Below are positions 31,914-47,963 of a stretch of DNA of 64,000 nt, piece after piece. Origin of the DNA: Microbulbifer sp. YPW1 (GTDB taxonomy: Bacteria; Pseudomonadota; Gammaproteobacteria; Pseudomonadales; Cellvibrionaceae); NCBI RefSeq assembly GCF_013367775.1, contig NZ_CP055157.1, forward strand, positions 620,001-684,000. The letters run 5' to 3'. Every line of letters starts with the position of its first letter. Position 1 is the stretch's first letter. The position numbers were made by a program, and so were the translations under genes. The notes beneath the pieces were generated by a model. It was given only the letters and a program-made list of their open reading frames with translations, did no database searches and was not told where the DNA came from.

Positions 31914-31947
31914 AAAAAAAGCCGCAGTGTTTCCACTGCGGCCTTTT
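31914..31947. terminator. Bidirectional terminator between the YbaK-family gene and tuf
   Basis: GCCGCAGTG pairs with CACTGCGGC around a short TTTC loop; seven As precede and four Ts follow, so it can end the str operon (minus) and the YbaK-family transcript (plus). Confidence 0.88.
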
Positions 31948-31971
31948 CGTGCTTAAAACCAGGACTAAAAA

Positions 31972-33195
<1,224 letters not shown>

Positions 33196-33229
33196 TTTCA
33201 ATATCCTCTAGCTAAAAGAAGTTAGGAAA

Positions 33230-35335
33230 TTAGCCTTTGTTTTTCGCGATGATTTCGTCAGCGACGTTTTTCGGCGCTTCAGCGTACTTCAGGAATTCCA
33301 TGGTGTAGGTCGCACGGCCCTGGGTAGCAGAACGCAGGTCAGTGGCGTAACCGAACATTTCGGCCAGCGGCACTTCAGCGTTGACAACCTTACCAGAAGC
33401 ACTGTCTTCCATACCCTGGATCAGACCACGACGACGGTTGAGGTCACCCACAACGTCACCCATGTTTTCTTCCGGGGTAACTACTTCCACTTTCATCATC
33501 GGCTCGAGCAGAACCGCGCCGCCGACCTGAGCCAGCTTCTTGGTTGCCATGGAACCAGCGATCTTGAACGCCATTTCATTGGAGTCCACATCGTGGAAGG
33601 AGCCGTCGTACAGGGTAGCCTTCAGGCCCAGCAGCGGGTAGCCAGCCAGAACACCATTCTGCATCTGCTCTTCGATACCCTTCTGTACCGCAGGAATGTA
33701 TTCCTTCGGTACCACACCACCAACGATGGCGTTTTCGAATTCCAGACCTTCCTGGGACTCGTCTTCTGCCGGCTCGAACTTCACCCATACGTGACCGTAC
33801 TGACCGCGACCACCGGACTGGCGAACGAACTTGCCTTCGATCTCAGAGGTGTTGCGGATAGTTTCACGATAGGCCACCTGCGGCTTACCGATGTTGGCTT
33901 CAACGTTGAATTCGCGACGCATGCGGTCAACGATGATGTCCAGGTGTAGCTCACCCATACCGGAGATGATGGTCTGGCCAGTCTCTTCGTCGGTTTTAAC
34001 GCGGAAAGAGGGGTCTTCCTGAGCCAGTTTGCCCAGGGCAATACCCATCTTTTCCTGGTCCGGCTTGGACTTCGGCTCTACCGCCACGGAGATTACCGGC
34101 TCAGGGAATTCCATGCGTTCGAGAACAATCTTGGCGTCTTCGGCGCACAGAGTGTCACCAGTGGTCACATCCTTCAAGCCGATAGCCGCAGCGATGTCGC
34201 CCGCCAGTACTTCCTTGATCTCTTTACGGTCGTTGGAGTGCATCTGCACCATACGGCCAACGCGTTCTTTCTTCATTTTCACGGAGTTGTATACCGCGGT
34301 GCCGCTTTCCAGCTTACCGGAGTACACGCGGAAGAAAGTCAGAGTACCAACGAACGGGTCGGTAGCGATCTTGAACGCCAGAGCAGCGAACGGCGCATTG
34401 TCGTCAGCCTTACGGGTTTCAACGGTTTCACCGTCGTCCAGAGTACCTTCAATCGCCTTAACTTCGGTAGGCGCAGGCAGGTATTCAATAACCGCGTCCA
34501 GCATGGCCTGTACGCCCTTGTTCTTGAACGCAGAGCCGCCCAGAACCGGTACGATTTCGTTGGCCAGGGTACGCTGACGGATGGCTGCCTTGATCTCTTC
34601 TTCGGTCAGCTCACCCTCTTCCAGGTACTTCTCCATCAGCTCTTCGTTGGCTTCCGCCGCCGCTTCCACCAGGAACTCGCGCATTTCTTCGCACTCGTCC
34701 TGCAGCTCAGCCGGGATGTCGGCGTAGTCGAAAGTCATACCCATGTCTTCTTCGTTCCACAGGATGGCTTTCATCTTGACCAGGTCGACAACACCCTTGA
34801 ACTCGTCTTCTGCGCCAATGGTCATCTGCAGAGGTACTGCAGTGGCGTTCAGACGGGTTTTCAGCTGGCCGACAACCTTACGGAAGTCTGCACCGGCGCG
34901 GTCCATTTTGTTGACGAATACCATGCGTGGTACTTCGTACTTGTTGGCCTGACGCCATACGGTTTCGGTCTGCGGCTGCACACCGGAAGAGCCACACAGA
35001 ACAACAACAGCGCCGTCCAGTACACGCAGGGAACGCTCCACCTCAATGGTGAAGTCAACGTGTCCGGGGGTGTCGATGATGTTTACGCGATGCTGCGGGA
35101 ACTGTTGCTGCATACCAGCCCAGAAACAGGTGGTCGCTGCAGAGGTGATGGTGATACCACGCTCCTGCTCCTGCTCCATCCAGTCCATGGTTGCGGCACC
35201 CTCGTGCACCTCACCAATTTTGTGGGACAGACCGGTGTAGAACAGTACGCGCTCGGTAGTCGTGGTTTTACCGGCGTCTACGTGGGCGCAGATACCGATA
35301 TTGCGATAGCGTTCGATAGGCGTTTTACGTGCCAC
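33230..35335 (-). CDS. fusA: Elongation factor G (GTG start)
   Basis: 701 residues (E. coli 704): a translocase GTPase with G1 [11 protein letters not shown]3 DTPGHVDF and G4 NKMDRAG, then domains II-V including YRETIRN. The start is GTG (GTGGCACGTAAA), giving [15 protein letters not shown]. It lies 119 bases after rpsG, behind a large hairpin, and before tuf copy 1. Confidence 0.98.
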   Translation of the reverse strand: MARKTPIERYRNIGICAHVDAGKTTTTERVLFYTGLSHKIGEVHEGAATMDWMEQEQERGITITSAATTCFWAGMQQQFPQHRVNIIDTPGHVDFTIEVERSLRVLDGAVVVLCGSSGVQPQTETVWRQANKYEVPRMVFVNKMDRAGADFRKVVGQLKTRLNATAVPLQMTIGAEDEFKGVVDLVKMKAILWNEEDMGMTFDYADIPAELQDECEEMREFLVEAAAEANEELMEKYLEEGELTEEEIKAAIRQRTLANEIVPVLGGSAFKNKGVQAMLDAVIEYLPAPTEVKAIEGTLDDGETVETRKADDNAPFAALAFKIATDPFVGTLTFFRVYSGKLESGTAVYNSVKMKKERVGRMVQMHSNDRKEIKEVLAGDIAAAIGLKDVTTGDTLCAEDAKIVLERMEFPEPVISVAVEPKSKPDQEKMGIALGKLAQEDPSFRVKTDEETGQTIISGMGELHLDIIVDRMRREFNVEANIGKPQVAYRETIRNTSEIEGKFVRQSGGRGQYGHVWVKFEPAEDESQEGLEFENAIVGGVVPKEYIPAVQKGIEEQMQNGVLAGYPLLGLKATLYDGSFHDVDSNEMAFKIAGSMATKKLAQVGGAVLLEPMMKVEVVTPEENMGDVVGDLNRRRGLIQGMEDSASGKVVNAEVPLAEMFGYATDLRSATQGRATYTMEFLKYAEAPKNVADEIIAKNKG

Positions 35336-35359
35336 AGTTGTATCCTCGATATAACGGCA

Positions 35360-35403
35360 AAAGGCAGCTGGGCACGAGTTTAAAAACTGGCCCTGCTGCC
35401 TTT
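35360..35403 (-). other. Long hairpin between rpsG and fusA
   Basis: AAAGGCAGC and GCTGCCTTT, with GGGC/GCCC pairing inside, form an extended stem-loop about 25 bases before fusA. On the minus strand the stem ends in CTTTTG, giving it the look of a weak intrinsic terminator or attenuator inside the str operon. Confidence 0.5.
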
Positions 35404-35454
35404 CGGTTTTAATTTCCGATGTGGGTATTCATCAGACTTAGAAGCGCCACTATC

Positions 35455-35925
35455 TTAGAAACGATAGTGGGAGAACGCTTTGTTGGCTTCCGCCATACGA
35501 TGCACGTCTTCACGCTTCTTGACCGCGCCGCCCTTGTTCTGGGAAGCATCGATCATTTCATTGGCCAGACGCTGGGCCATGGACTTCTCACCGCGCTTAC
35601 GGGAGAAATCTACCAGCCAGCGCATTGCCAGCGCGGTACGACGTGCGGGACGCACTTCTACCGGCACCTGGTAGGTAGCACCACCAACACGACGGGACTT
35701 AACTTCCACCATCGGGGCGATGTTTTCCAGGGACTCTTCAAAAACTTCAATCGGATCTTTGTTCAGCTTTTCTGAAACCAGATCCAGTGCACCGTAAACG
35801 ATGCTCTCTGCCACAGACTTCTTACCAGAGATCATGACATGGTTCATGAACTTGGCCAGAGTCACGTTCCCGAACTTGGGATCGGGCAGCACTTCGCGCT
35901 TGGCGACTACTCGTCTTCTTGGCAT
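35455..35925 (-). CDS. rpsG: 30S ribosomal protein S7
   Basis: 156 residues, like E. coli B S7: starts [38 protein letters not shown] is the conserved core. S7 nucleates assembly of the 30S head and, in E. coli, represses str translation by binding the rpsL-rpsG spacer. Here that spacer is 127 bases and contains small hairpins; no specific S7 site was identified. Confidence 0.98.
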   Translation of the reverse strand: MPRRRVVAKREVLPDPKFGNVTLAKFMNHVMISGKKSVAESIVYGALDLVSEKLNKDPIEVFEESLENIAPMVEVKSRRVGGATYQVPVEVRPARRTALAMRWLVDFSRKRGEKSMAQRLANEMIDASQNKGGAVKKREDVHRMAEANKAFSHYRF

Positions 35926-36052
35926 GGGATTGCCTCTCTTCAGGGTTACTCTGAGACGCCGCCTGATTCACTAAAAATAGTAACTACAAATCGGCGAGCT
36001 CAGCCTTACTCCGGTTATTCGTTAAACCGAAACGCAAATTGACCTATGGGAA

Positions 36053-36427
36053 TTAACCCTTAGGACGCTTGGCACCGTACTTGGAACGGCCCTGCTTGCG
36101 ATCGTTTACGCCGGCACAGTCAAGTGCACCGCGTACAGTGTGGTAGCGCACACCCGGCAGGTCTTTTACACGACCGCCGCGAATCAGCACCACGCTGTGC
36201 TCCTGCAGGTTGTGGCCTTCACCGCCGATGTACGAAGTTACTTCGTAACCGTTGGTCAGGCGCACACGACAAACTTTACGCAGTGCGGAGTTCGGCTTCT
36301 TCGGTGTAGTGGTATACACACGAGTACAAACTCCACGGCGCTGCGGGCTAGCTTGCAGTGCAGGCACGTCGCTTTTTTCAACTTTGCGTTTTCTCGGCTT
36401 ACGAACCAACTGGTTGATCGTTGCCAT
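36053..36427 (-). CDS. rpsL: 30S ribosomal protein S12
   Basis: 124 residues as in E. coli. The decoding loop [13 protein letters not shown] has Lys at position 43, the streptomycin-sensitive state. The ATG overlaps the stop of a possible 29-codon leader frame (TAATG). The Shine-Dalgarno GGAGTG is between the start and the leader hairpin. Confidence 0.98.
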   Translation of the reverse strand: MATINQLVRKPRKRKVEKSDVPALQASPQRRGVCTRVYTTTPKKPNSALRKVCRVRLTNGYEVTSYIGGEGHNLQEHSVVLIRGGRVKDLPGVRYHTVRGALDCAGVNDRKQGRSKYGAKRPKG

Positions 36428-36516
36428 TAAAAATCACTCCAAAATAAAACGCCCCCACCTTTACAGCAGCGGGGGCCTATCGTCAGTGCGCGATTTCCGC
36501 CCGGCCCATGGACCAT
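36427..36516 (-). CDS. Possible leader peptide frame ahead of rpsL
   Basis: An ATG at 36516 opens a 29-codon frame ([14 protein letters not shown]..., ending FWSDF) that runs through the terminator-like hairpin and stops at TAA overlapping the rpsL ATG. No good Shine-Dalgarno precedes it, and a frame of this length can arise by chance in GC-rich DNA. Translation of it would unfold the hairpin, which is why it is listed. Confidence 0.25.
   Translation of the reverse strand: MVHGPGGNRALTIGPRCCKGGGVLFWSDF
36441..36476 (-). terminator. Terminator-like hairpin in the rpsL leader
   Basis: On the minus strand GCCCCC (36476-36471) pairs with GGGGGC (36456-36451) and is followed by GTTTTATTTT, a textbook intrinsic terminator form. 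It ends only 14 bases before rpsL and lies downstream of the apparent rpsL promoter, so it would act as an attenuator of the str operon as well as stopping rpoC read-through. Confidence 0.65.
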
Positions 36517-36554
36517 GAACCAATCGGCAATCGCACCCCATTAGCGGGGGCCGC

Positions 36555-36583
36555 ATTCTATAAGGGCGACAACCCCGAGTCAA
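36555..36583 (-). promoter_or_regulatory. Sigma70 promoter of the str operon
   Basis: TTGACT and TAGAAT are 17 bases apart on the minus strand (5/6 matches in each hexamer). Predicted start near 36548, giving a leader of about 120 bases. Confidence 0.75.
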
Positions 36584-36611
36584 TCACCTGCCGAAGTAAA
36601 TACTTACCCCA

Positions 36612-36650
36612 GCAGGCAATTGCGATCCGGAACTGACCGGTGATGCCTGC
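36612..36650 (-). other. Stem-loop after rpoC
   Basis: GCAGGCA and TGCCTGC can pair, with an inner CCGG/CCGG stem, in the spacer after the rpoC stop. There is no T-run; it may mark the 3' end of the rpoBC message. Confidence 0.4.
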
Positions 36651-36695
36651 TCCGCAAGCAAGAACCGCCGGTCAGACTACTCCGTTCTGTCGACC

Positions 36696-40925
<4,230 letters not shown>

Positions 40926-40953
40926 GGCCTTTCCTCCACTAGGGGGTAGTCAA

Positions 40954-41008
40954 CCCGGCCAACTGCTTCTGGGGCCGGGAGCGCCGGCGGTGTTTTACAA
41001 CCGCCGGC
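40954..41008 (-). other. Two GC hairpins between rpoB and rpoC
   Basis: CCCGGCC (40954-40960) pairs with GGCCGGG (40973-40979), and GCCGGCGGT (40983-40991) pairs with ACCGCCGGC (41000-41008). Neither has a T-run; they are probably mRNA-stability or processing elements. Confidence 0.45.
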
Positions 41009-41039
41009 CTCTGTCTACTAAATCCGATTGTTACCAGTC

Positions 41040-44000
41040 TTATTCGTTTTCCAGCTCGAAGTTCATACCCAGCGAGCGGATTTCCTTGACCAGTACGTTG
41101 AAGGATTCGGGCATGCCCGGCTCCATGCGGTGGTCGCCATCCACGATGTTCTTGTACATCTTGGTACGACCTTCAACGTCATCGGATTTGACCGTGAGCA
41201 TTTCCTGCAGGGTGTAAGCGGCACCGTATGCTTCCAGTGCCCACACTTCCATCTCACCGAAACGCTGACCACCGAACTGCGCCTTACCACCCAGCGGCTG
41301 CTGGGTAACCAGGCTGTAGGAACCGGTAGAACGCGCGTGCATCTTGTCGTCTACCAGGTGGTTCAGCTTCAGCATGTACATGTAGCCCACAGTAACCGGA
41401 CGCTCAAAGGCGTCACCAGTACGGCCGTCGTACAGCGTGATCTGGCCGGAATCCGGGATGTCCGCGAGACGCAGCAGCTTCTTGATCTCGGGCTCTTCGG
41501 CACCGTCGAACACCGGAGTCGCCATGGGTACACCGCGACGCAGGTTTTCGGACATCGCCATCACTTCCTGGTCAGACAGCTCGTCCAGCTCTTCCTTGTT
41601 GCCGCCGGTGGAGTTGTAGACCTCTTCCAGGAACCCGCGAACTTTCGCCGCTTCCTGCTTCTCCTTGATCATGCGATCAATCTTCACACCGAGGCCCTTG
41701 GCGGCCATACCCAGGTGCATTTCCAGAACCTGACCCACGTTCATACGGGACGGTACACCCAGCGGGTTGAGAACCACATCTACCGGCTCACCGTTCTCAT
41801 CGTACGGCATGTCTTCGACAGGCTTGATCACGGAGATCACACCTTTGTTACCGTGACGACCGGCCATCTTGTCACCGGGCTGGATGCGACGCTTGATCGC
41901 CAGGTATACCTTGACGATCTTCAGCACGCCCGGCGCCAGGTCGTCGCCAGATTCCAGTTTCTTCTTCTTGTCTTCAAACTGCTCGTCGAGCAGCTTGCGA
42001 CGCTCTTTCAGCTGGGCTTCGGCCTTTTCCAGCTGCTCGTTCAGGCTCTCTTCCGCCATGCGCAGCTTGAACCAGTCTTCGCGCGGCAGGCCGGCCAGGA
42101 CTTCAGCGTTCAGCACATCGCCTTTCTTAACGCCCTTGCCGCCGGCGACCTTCTGGCCGTCCAGTGCCGCAGCCAGACGCTCAAAGGTTGCGCCTTCTAC
42201 GATGCGGTATTCCTCGTTGAGGTCCTTGCGGACTTCGTCGAGCTGGGCTTTTTCGATCGCCAGGGAGCGCTGGTCCTTCTGCAGACCGTCGCGGGTGAAG
42301 ACCTGTACGTCGATCACGGTACCGCGAGTGCCGGACGGCGCACGCAGGGAGGTGTCTTTAACGTCAGACGCCTTCTCACCGAAGATTGCACGCAGCAGTT
42401 TTTCTTCCGGGGTTAGCTGGGCTTCGCCTTTCGGAGTTACCTTGCCTACCAGGATATCGCCGGCGCCCACTTCCGCACCGATGTACACGATGCCGGACTC
42501 ATCCAGCTTGTTCAGCGCAGATTCGCCCACGTTGGGGATATCCGCGGTGATTTCCTCACTGCCCAGCTTGGTGTCACGGGCAATACAGGTCAGTTCCTGA
42601 ATGTGGATGGTGGTAAAGCGGTCTTCCTGTACAACGCGCTCGGATACGAGGATGGAGTCCTCGAAGTTGTAGCCGTTCCAGGGCATGAACGCGATGCGCA
42701 TGTTCTGGCCCAGCGCCAGCTCACCCAAGTCAACGGACGGGCCGTCAGCCAGGATGTCGCCGCGCGCAACCACGTCACCGGTCTTCACGATCGGGCGCTG
42801 GTTGATACAGGTGTTCTGGTTGGAGCGGGTGTACTTGGTCAGACCATACAGATCCACACCCGCATCACCGGCTTCTACTTCGTCGTCATGTACCCGCACA
42901 ACCACACGGCTGGCGTCGACACGCTCGATCACACCACCGCGCTTCGCTACGACACATACGCCGGAGTCGCGCGCTACGGTGCGCTCCATGCCAGTGCCCA
43001 CCAGCGGCTTTTCAGCGCGCAGGGTCGGAACCGCCTGGCGCTGCATGTTCGAGCCCATGAGTGCGCGGTTGGCGTCATCGTGTTCGAGGAACGGAATCAT
43101 CGCCGCAGCCACAGAGACCACCTGACGGGCGGACACGTCCATATACTGGATTTCGTCCGGAGTCTTCAGGGTGAACTCGTACTGGTAACGCACGCTGACC
43201 AGGTCATCGGTAAAGCGACCGTTTTCGTCCACAGCTGCGGACGCCTGTGCAACCACGAAGTTGGCTTCGTTGATCGCAGACAGGTATTCGATTTGGTCCG
43301 TCACCTGACCGTCGACAACCTTGCGGTACGGGCTCTCGAGGAAACCGTAGTGGTTAGCGCGGGCATAAGTGGCCAGGGAGTTGATCAGACCGATGTTCGG
43401 ACCTTCCGGCGTCTCAATCGGACATACGCGACCGTAGTGAGTCGGGTGTACGTCGCGCACCTCAAAGCCGGCACGTTCGCGGGTCAGACCGCCCGGGCCC
43501 AGTGCAGAGACACGGCGCTTGTGGGTAACTTCCGACAGCGGGTTGTTCTGGTCCATAAACTGGGACAGCTGGGAGGAGCCAAAGAACTCCTTCACCGCAG
43601 CGGCTACCGGCTTGGCGTTGATCAGATCCTGCGGCATCAGGCCTTCGGATTCCGCCATGGACAGGCGCTCTTTAACCGCGCGCTCTACCCGCACCAGGCC
43701 CACACGGAACTGGTTTTCAGCCATTTCGCCCACAGAACGCACACGACGGTTACCCAGGTGGTCGATATCGTCCACCATGCCGCGGCCGTTGCGGATCTCG
43801 ATGAGGGTCTTGAGCACGTCGACGATGTCTTCTTTGCTCAGGGTGCCCTGACCGGTCTCGTCTTCACGACCCAGGCGACGGTTGAACTTCATGCGGCCAA
43901 CAGCGGACAGATCGTAACGCTCGTCGGAGAAGAACAGGTTCTCGAACAGGGATTCCGCAGATTCCTTGGTGGGCGGCTCGCCCGGGCGCATCATGCGGTA

Positions 44001-45113
44001 GATCTCGACCAGTGCTTCCAGCTGGGTGCGAGACGGATCTGCACGCAGGGTATCGGAAATAAACGGACCGCAGTCCAGGTCGTTGGTGTAAAGGGTCTCG
44101 AAATTCTTGACGTTCAGGATGCGCAGCTTGGCAACCACTTCGTCGGTGATTTCGGTATTACACTCCACCGCCACTTCGCCGGTGGAATCATCGATGATGT
44201 CGTTCGCCAGAACGCGACCATTCAGGTAGGTCAGCGGAGCTTCAAGCTTCTCTACACCGGCCTTTTCCAACTGGCGGATATGACGCGGGGTAATACGGCG
44301 ACCTTCCTCAACAATGACCTTGCCGCTGCCGTCCTTGATATCGAAGGAAGCAACATCACCGCGCAGGCGCGATGGGATCAGGTCGAGGCTGACAGTGTCG
44401 TCATTCAGGGTGAACTTGCTGGTGTCGAAGAACATTTCCAGCATTTCCTGGGAGGCGAAACCCAGGGCGCGCAGCAGAATGGTCGCAGGCAGTTTGCGGC
44501 GACGGTCGATACGCACGTATACGAGGTCTTTCGGGTCGAACTCGAAGTCGAGCCAGGAACCGCGGTAAGGAATCACCCGCGCGGCGTACAGCAGCTTGCC
44601 GGAAGAGTGAGTCTTGCCTTTGTCGTGATCGAAGAATACACCCGGGGAGCGGTGCAGCTGGGATACGATTACACGTTCAGTACCGTTAATAACAAAGGTA
44701 CCGTTTTCAGTCATGAGCGGAATTTCGCCCATGTAGACTTCCTGCTCCTTGATGTCCTTGATGGACTTATTCGCAGATTCTTTATCGTAAATAATCAGGC
44801 GAACGCGAACCCGCAGCGGGCAGGCATAAGTCACGCCGCGCAGGGTACATTCCTTGACATCGAAGGCAGGTTTGCCGAGGGTGTAGCTAACGTACTCCAG
44901 TGCGGCGTTGCCAGAGTAACTGACAATTGGAAATACAGACTTGAACGCCGCCTGCAAGCCCATGTCCAGGCGCTCATCCGGGCGCGTGTCGGCCTGAGTA
45001 AATTTGCGATACGAGTCCAACTGTATCGCAAGCAGGAAAGGCACATCCATGACCTTAGGCAGCTTGCCAAAATCCTTGCGGATACGTTTTTTCTCAGTGT
45101 ATGAGTAAGCCAT
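41040..45113 (-). CDS. rpoB: RNA polymerase beta subunit
   Basis: 1357 residues (E. coli 1342). The rifampicin-binding cluster reads [27 protein letters not shown] near residue 520, which is the sensitive wild-type form. [17 protein letters not shown] and [16 protein letters not shown] [12 protein letters not shown] are present. It starts 307 bases after rplL behind an attenuator-like hairpin and is followed by rpoC. Confidence 0.98.
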   Translation of the reverse strand: MAYSYTEKKRIRKDFGKLPKVMDVPFLLAIQLDSYRKFTQADTRPDERLDMGLQAAFKSVFPIVSYSGNAALEYVSYTLGKPAFDVKECTLRGVTYACPLRVRVRLIIYDKESANKSIKDIKEQEVYMGEIPLMTENGTFVINGTERVIVSQLHRSPGVFFDHDKGKTHSSGKLLYAARVIPYRGSWLDFEFDPKDLVYVRIDRRRKLPATILLRALGFASQEMLEMFFDTSKFTLNDDTVSLDLIPSRLRGDVASFDIKDGSGKVIVEEGRRITPRHIRQLEKAGVEKLEAPLTYLNGRVLANDIIDDSTGEVAVECNTEITDEVVAKLRILNVKNFETLYTNDLDCGPFISDTLRADPSRTQLEALVEIYRMMRPGEPPTKESAESLFENLFFSDERYDLSAVGRMKFNRRLGREDETGQGTLSKEDIVDVLKTLIEIRNGRGMVDDIDHLGNRRVRSVGEMAENQFRVGLVRVERAVKERLSMAESEGLMPQDLINAKPVAAAVKEFFGSSQLSQFMDQNNPLSEVTHKRRVSALGPGGLTRERAGFEVRDVHPTHYGRVCPIETPEGPNIGLINSLATYARANHYGFLESPYRKVVDGQVTDQIEYLSAINEANFVVAQASAAVDENGRFTDDLVSVRYQYEFTLKTPDEIQYMDVSARQVVSVAAAMIPFLEHDDANRALMGSNMQRQAVPTLRAEKPLVGTGMERTVARDSGVCVVAKRGGVIERVDASRVVVRVHDDEVEAGDAGVDLYGLTKYTRSNQNTCINQRPIVKTGDVVARGDILADGPSVDLGELALGQNMRIAFMPWNGYNFEDSILVSERVVQEDRFTTIHIQELTCIARDTKLGSEEITADIPNVGESALNKLDESGIVYIGAEVGAGDILVGKVTPKGEAQLTPEEKLLRAIFGEKASDVKDTSLRAPSGTRGTVIDVQVFTRDGLQKDQRSLAIEKAQLDEVRKDLNEEYRIVEGATFERLAAALDGQKVAGGKGVKKGDVLNAEVLAGLPREDWFKLRMAEESLNEQLEKAEAQLKERRKLLDEQFEDKKKKLESGDDLAPGVLKIVKVYLAIKRRIQPGDKMAGRHGNKGVISVIKPVEDMPYDENGEPVDVVLNPLGVPSRMNVGQVLEMHLGMAAKGLGVKIDRMIKEKQEAAKVRGFLEEVYNSTGGNKEELDELSDQEVMAMSENLRRGVPMATPVFDGAEEPEIKKLLRLADIPDSGQITLYDGRTGDAFERPVTVGYMYMLKLNHLVDDKMHARSTGSYSLVTQQPLGGKAQFGGQRFGEMEVWALEAYGAAYTLQEMLTVKSDDVEGRTKMYKNIVDGDHRMEPGMPESFNVLVKEIRSLGMNFELENE

Positions 45114-45337
45114 TCATATTCCCCAGCTTGATCGGTGACAAGACTTCATCAGAACTGCGGTCAGTTATCTGACGATACGCAGTCCATCCGGGCGAGAAGT
45201 CTCTGCACATTGCGCTACGCTTAAAACAGGTGGTTAAAAACTGCACCGCCCTGTGCGCAAACCTCTCGATTTTTCTGCCGTTTGCTGCTTTCGAGGCGCT
45301 TCCCTTTGGCGGGAAAAAGCCCTATGCCGCAAACGGC

Positions 45338-45370
45338 AAAAAGGCCGGCGGACAAATGTCCACCAGCCTT
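45338..45370 (-). terminator. Attenuator/terminator between rplL and rpoB
   Basis: On the minus strand a 13-bp stem (AAGGCTGGTGGAC with GTCCGCCGGCCTT, two G-T pairs) and an ATTT loop are followed by TTTTT at the stem base, about 50 bases beyond the rplL stop. This is a strong intrinsic terminator in the middle of an operon, so partial termination is expected. Confidence 0.75.
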
Positions 45371-45371
45371 G

Positions 45372-45403
45372 CCGTCAGTGGTTGATTACGCAGCCACTGA
45401 CGG
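45372..45403 (-). other. Stem-loop directly after rplL
   Basis: CCGTCAGTGG and CCACTGACGG form a perfect 10-bp stem with a 12-base loop between the rplL stop and the attenuator. It could be a processing or stabilising element. Confidence 0.5.
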
Positions 45404-45420
45404 TGGTGTGTAGATCTGAA

Positions 45421-45789
45421 TTACTTCAGTTCTACGGTAGCGCCAGCTTCTTCCAGCTCTTTCTTCGCTGCTTCGGCTTCGTCTTTGGACACGCCTTCTT
45501 TCAGCGGGCTCGGAGCGCCGTCTACCAGAGCTTTGGCTTCTTTCAGGCCCAGACCAGTGATGCCGCGAACAGCTTTGATCACGTTCACTTTCTTGTCGCC
45601 AGCAGAGGCCAGGATTACGTCGAACTCGTCCTTTTCTTCTGCAGCAGCTTCGCCGCCAGCCGGTCCAGCCATAACAGCAGCAGCTGCGGTTACGCCGAAC
45701 TTCTCTTCCATAGCTTCGATCAGCTCAACAACGTCCTTAACAGACATTTCAGCGATCGCATTGATGATATCTTCTTTAGTCAGAGACAT
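45421..45789 (-). CDS. rplL: 50S ribosomal protein L7/L12
   Basis: 122 residues (E. coli 121). N-terminal dimerisation helix ([21 protein letters not shown]), Ala-rich hinge around residues 35-52, and the C-terminal factor-binding domain ([20 protein letters not shown]). It recruits translational GTPases to the stalk. 86 bases after rplJ. Confidence 0.98.
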   Translation of the reverse strand: MSLTKEDIINAIAEMSVKDVVELIEAMEEKFGVTAAAAVMAGPAGGEAAAEEKDEFDVILASAGDKKVNVIKAVRGITGLGLKEAKALVDGAPSPLKEGVSKDEAEAAKKELEEAGATVELK

Positions 45790-45875
45790 GAGTTAGTACC
45801 TGATTTCGTGTGAGCAGGAAACTGCTCGTAATTTCTTTAAAAGTTGAAAACTGCCATTTCGCCTCAGCGAAACAG

Positions 45876-46370
45876 TTACGCAGCTTCCTGCTCTTTTTGG
45901 TCGCGAACGGCCGCTATAGTGCGAACCAGTTTGCCAGCAGAGGCTTCTTTCATGCAGCTCATCAGCTTCGCGATTGCTTCATCGTAAGTCGGCAGGCTTG
46001 CCAACAGAGCGATGTCAGTCGCTACGCCTTCGAAGGCGGCACCTTTCAGCTCCAGCTTGTCATTGCCCTTAGCGAACTCTTTCAGGATGCGCGCGCCGGC
46101 ACCCGGGTGTTCGTTAGAGAAAGCAATGATGCTGGGACCGACGAAGTTCTCAATGAGACATTCGAATTCGGTACCGGCCAGAGCGCGACGCGCCAGAGTA
46201 TTGCGGACGACTTTCAACCAAACGCCGTTCTCGCGAGCCTCTTTGCGCAGGGCAGTCATGTCGTTCACGGTAACGCCGCGGGAATCCGCAACCACCGCCG
46301 ACAGAGCACCCTCAGCAGCCTGCTGGACTTCCGCGACAATCGCTTTCTTGTCTACGAGTCCAATAGCCAT
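45876..46370 (-). CDS. rplJ: 50S ribosomal protein L10
   Basis: 164 residues (E. coli 165); [25 protein letters not shown] at the N-terminus and the C-terminal helix that binds L7/L12 dimers. L10-L7/L12 complex is the autogenous repressor that binds the leader upstream of this gene; that leader is recognisable at 46480-46568. Confidence 0.98.
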   Translation of the reverse strand: MAIGLVDKKAIVAEVQQAAEGALSAVVADSRGVTVNDMTALRKEARENGVWLKVVRNTLARRALAGTEFECLIENFVGPSIIAFSNEHPGAGARILKEFAKGNDKLELKGAAFEGVATDIALLASLPTYDEAIAKLMSCMKEASAGKLVRTIAAVRDQKEQEAA

Positions 46371-46446
46371 AGTGTCACTCCTGGATTTGAATGAAGGCCG
46401 GGAACTACATGTAACCCCGGCCCGTTCCGGTGCTTAAAGCTCAAAT

Positions 46447-46462
46447 CCAGTAAAAATACTGG
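46447..46462 (-). other. Small hairpin between L10 leader and rplJ
   Basis: CCAGTA and TACTGG pair around AAAA, about 80 bases upstream of rplJ. Probably part of the leader fold. Confidence 0.35.
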
Positions 46463-46479
46463 TTTGGGCACACCGTCTG

Positions 46480-46568
46480 CGTAGGCTCGATCTCTTAACT
46501 GGTCAATCTGACCAGAGATCTGGATTAAGCGGCGGGCATTTAAACCTCAAACACCCGCCGCACCTACG
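46480..46568 (-). ncRNA. L10 leader (autoregulatory mRNA element)
   Basis: On the minus strand CGTAGG (46568-46563) closes with CCTACG (46485-46480). Inside are two arms: GCGGCGGG/CCCGCCGC (46561-46554 with 46536-46529) and GATCTC/GAGATC extended by CTGGTCA/TGACCAG (46520-46489). The three-way junction and the following GCAGACGG stretch resemble the L10-binding leader of E. coli and relatives. It lies in the 295-base rplA-rplJ spacer. Confidence 0.7.
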
Positions 46569-46636
46569 GTCTTTGACGACCCACCTACCCGCTTGCGCGT
46601 TGGTGGACCCCAAAGTTCTTTTTACTGAACGTTGTC

Positions 46637-46667
46637 AATTTTCAGAGAATTGAATTCTCGGAAAATT
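46637..46667 (-). other. AT-rich hairpin at the rplA stop
   Basis: AATTTTC-GAGAATT and AATTCTC-GAAAATT form a stem with one internal mismatch that includes the rplA stop codon. Weak terminator or processing site. Confidence 0.4.
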
Positions 46668-47364
46668 ATTTAACGTCCAGAGAAGCCTGGTCGATGGTCA
46701 GACCCGGGCCCATGGTAGTGCTCAGGGTGATCTTCTTCAGATACACGCCTTTCGCGGAAGCCGGCTTGGCCTTTTTCAGGTCAGCTACCAGCGCTTCCAG
46801 GTTTTCCTTCAGCAGGTTTGCGTCGAACGCCACCTTGCCGATACCACCGTGGATGATGCCGCCTTTGTCAGCGCGGAAACGCACCTGACCAGCCTTGGCA
46901 TTTTTAACGGCAGTAGCAACGTCCGGGGTAACGGTACCGGTTTTCGGGTTCGGCATCAGGCCACGCGGACCGAGGATCTGGCCCAGCTGGCCAACAACGC
47001 GCATGGCGTCCGGAGAAGCCACAACCACGTCGAAATCCATCTTGCCAGCTTTAACTTCAGCAGCCAGCTCGTCCATACCTACCAGGTCGGCGCCAGCTTC
47101 TTTAGCGGCGTCGGCATTGGCACCCTGGGTAAATACGGCAACGCGTACTTCTTTACCGGTACCGTGCGGCAGAGTGGTCGCGCCACGTACAGCCTGGTCG
47201 GATTTACGCGGGTCGATACCCAGGTTGATGGCAGCATCAACAGTTTCCGCGAACTTGACGTTGGAAAACTCTTTCAGCAGCGCAACAGCTTCATCGATGC
47301 CGTATGCTTTGCCAGCTTCAATTTTTTCAGCGATAGCACGCTGACGCTTGGTCAATTTAGCCAC
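46666..47364 (-). CDS. rplA: 50S ribosomal protein L1
   Basis: 232 residues (E. coli 234): [23 protein letters not shown]-terminus and GRMMPNPKxGTVT-type sequence [17 protein letters not shown]1 forms the stalk that guides deacylated tRNA and represses rplKA translation in E. coli. It directly abuts rplK with no spacer. Confidence 0.98.
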   Translation of the reverse strand: MAKLTKRQRAIAEKIEAGKAYGIDEAVALLKEFSNVKFAETVDAAINLGIDPRKSDQAVRGATTLPHGTGKEVRVAVFTQGANADAAKEAGADLVGMDELAAEVKAGKMDFDVVVASPDAMRVVGQLGQILGPRGLMPNPKTGTVTPDVATAVKNAKAGQVRFRADKGGIIHGGIGKVAFDANLLKENLEALVADLKKAKPASAKGVYLKKITLSTTMGPGLTIDQASLDVK

Positions 47365-47796
47365 TTACACACCCTCCACTTCGATACCGGCACTGCGGGC
47401 GGAACCAGCGATGGTGCGCACCGCTGCATCCATATCGGATGCAGTCAGGTCTGCCTTCTTCATTTCCACGATCTCTTCGATCTGAGCGCGGGTCACTTTG
47501 CCCACTTTCTCAGTGTTCGGGCGGCCGGAACCGCTCTTGATCTTGGCAGCCTTGCGCAGCAGAACTGCGGCGGGCGGAGATTTCATGATGAAGGTGAAGG
47601 AGCGATCGCTGTATACAGAGATCACTACCGGTACCGGCAGGCCCGGCTCCAGGCTCTGAGTCTGTGCGTTGAACGCCTTACAGAACTCCATGATGTTCAC
47701 GCCGTGCTGACCCAGTGCAGGACCAACGGGCGGACTCGGGTTGGCCTGACCGGCCTTCACTTGCAGCTTGATGTAAGCTTCAATTTTCTTAGCCAT
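47365..47796 (-). CDS. rplK: 50S ribosomal protein L11
   Basis: 143 residues (E. coli 142). N-terminal domain [31 protein letters not shown] carries the thiostrepton-region prolines; L11 is also needed for RelA activation. It follows nusG after a 167-base spacer that should hold a promoter or an L1-binding site. Confidence 0.98.
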   Translation of the reverse strand: MAKKIEAYIKLQVKAGQANPSPPVGPALGQHGVNIMEFCKAFNAQTQSLEPGLPVPVVISVYSDRSFTFIMKSPPAAVLLRKAAKIKSGSGRPNTEKVGKVTRAQIEEIVEMKKADLTASDMDAAVRTIAGSARSAGIEVEGV

Positions 47797-47914
47797 TACA
47801 GCTTCCTCTTTAACTGGGTATTAGCGCCTGCGCTGTACACTTTTACAAACATGCAACGCTCAGCTCCCCTGTTTACCCCGGACACCGCTCGACACGGTTT
47901 TCAGGGACGCGAAA

Positions 47915-47943
47915 GCCCTCTTCCACCTGTGGCGAAAGAGGGC
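47915..47943 (-). terminator. Hairpin after nusG
   Basis: GCCCTCTT pairs with AAGAGGGC around a 13-base loop about 20 bases after the nusG stop; TTTCG follows on the minus strand. A modest intrinsic terminator between secE-nusG and rplKA. Confidence 0.6.
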
Positions 47944-47963
47944 CGAATCCTTTCAGCTCGAAC

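Larger units (their letters stand above)
45114..45420 (-). other. rplL-rpoB intergenic region
   Basis: This 307-base spacer has no gene. It contains two stem-loops close to rplL (listed separately) and AT/GC mixed leader sequence before rpoB. In E. coli the corresponding spacer carries an attenuator and an RNase III site that lower rpoBC relative to L7/L12; the layout here fits the same scheme. Confidence 0.6.

Noticed and set aside
47797..47963. Promoter for rplK (TTGTAA-N17-GCTAAT)
   Set aside because: Both hexamers fit only loosely and other registers are as good, so no feature was entered.
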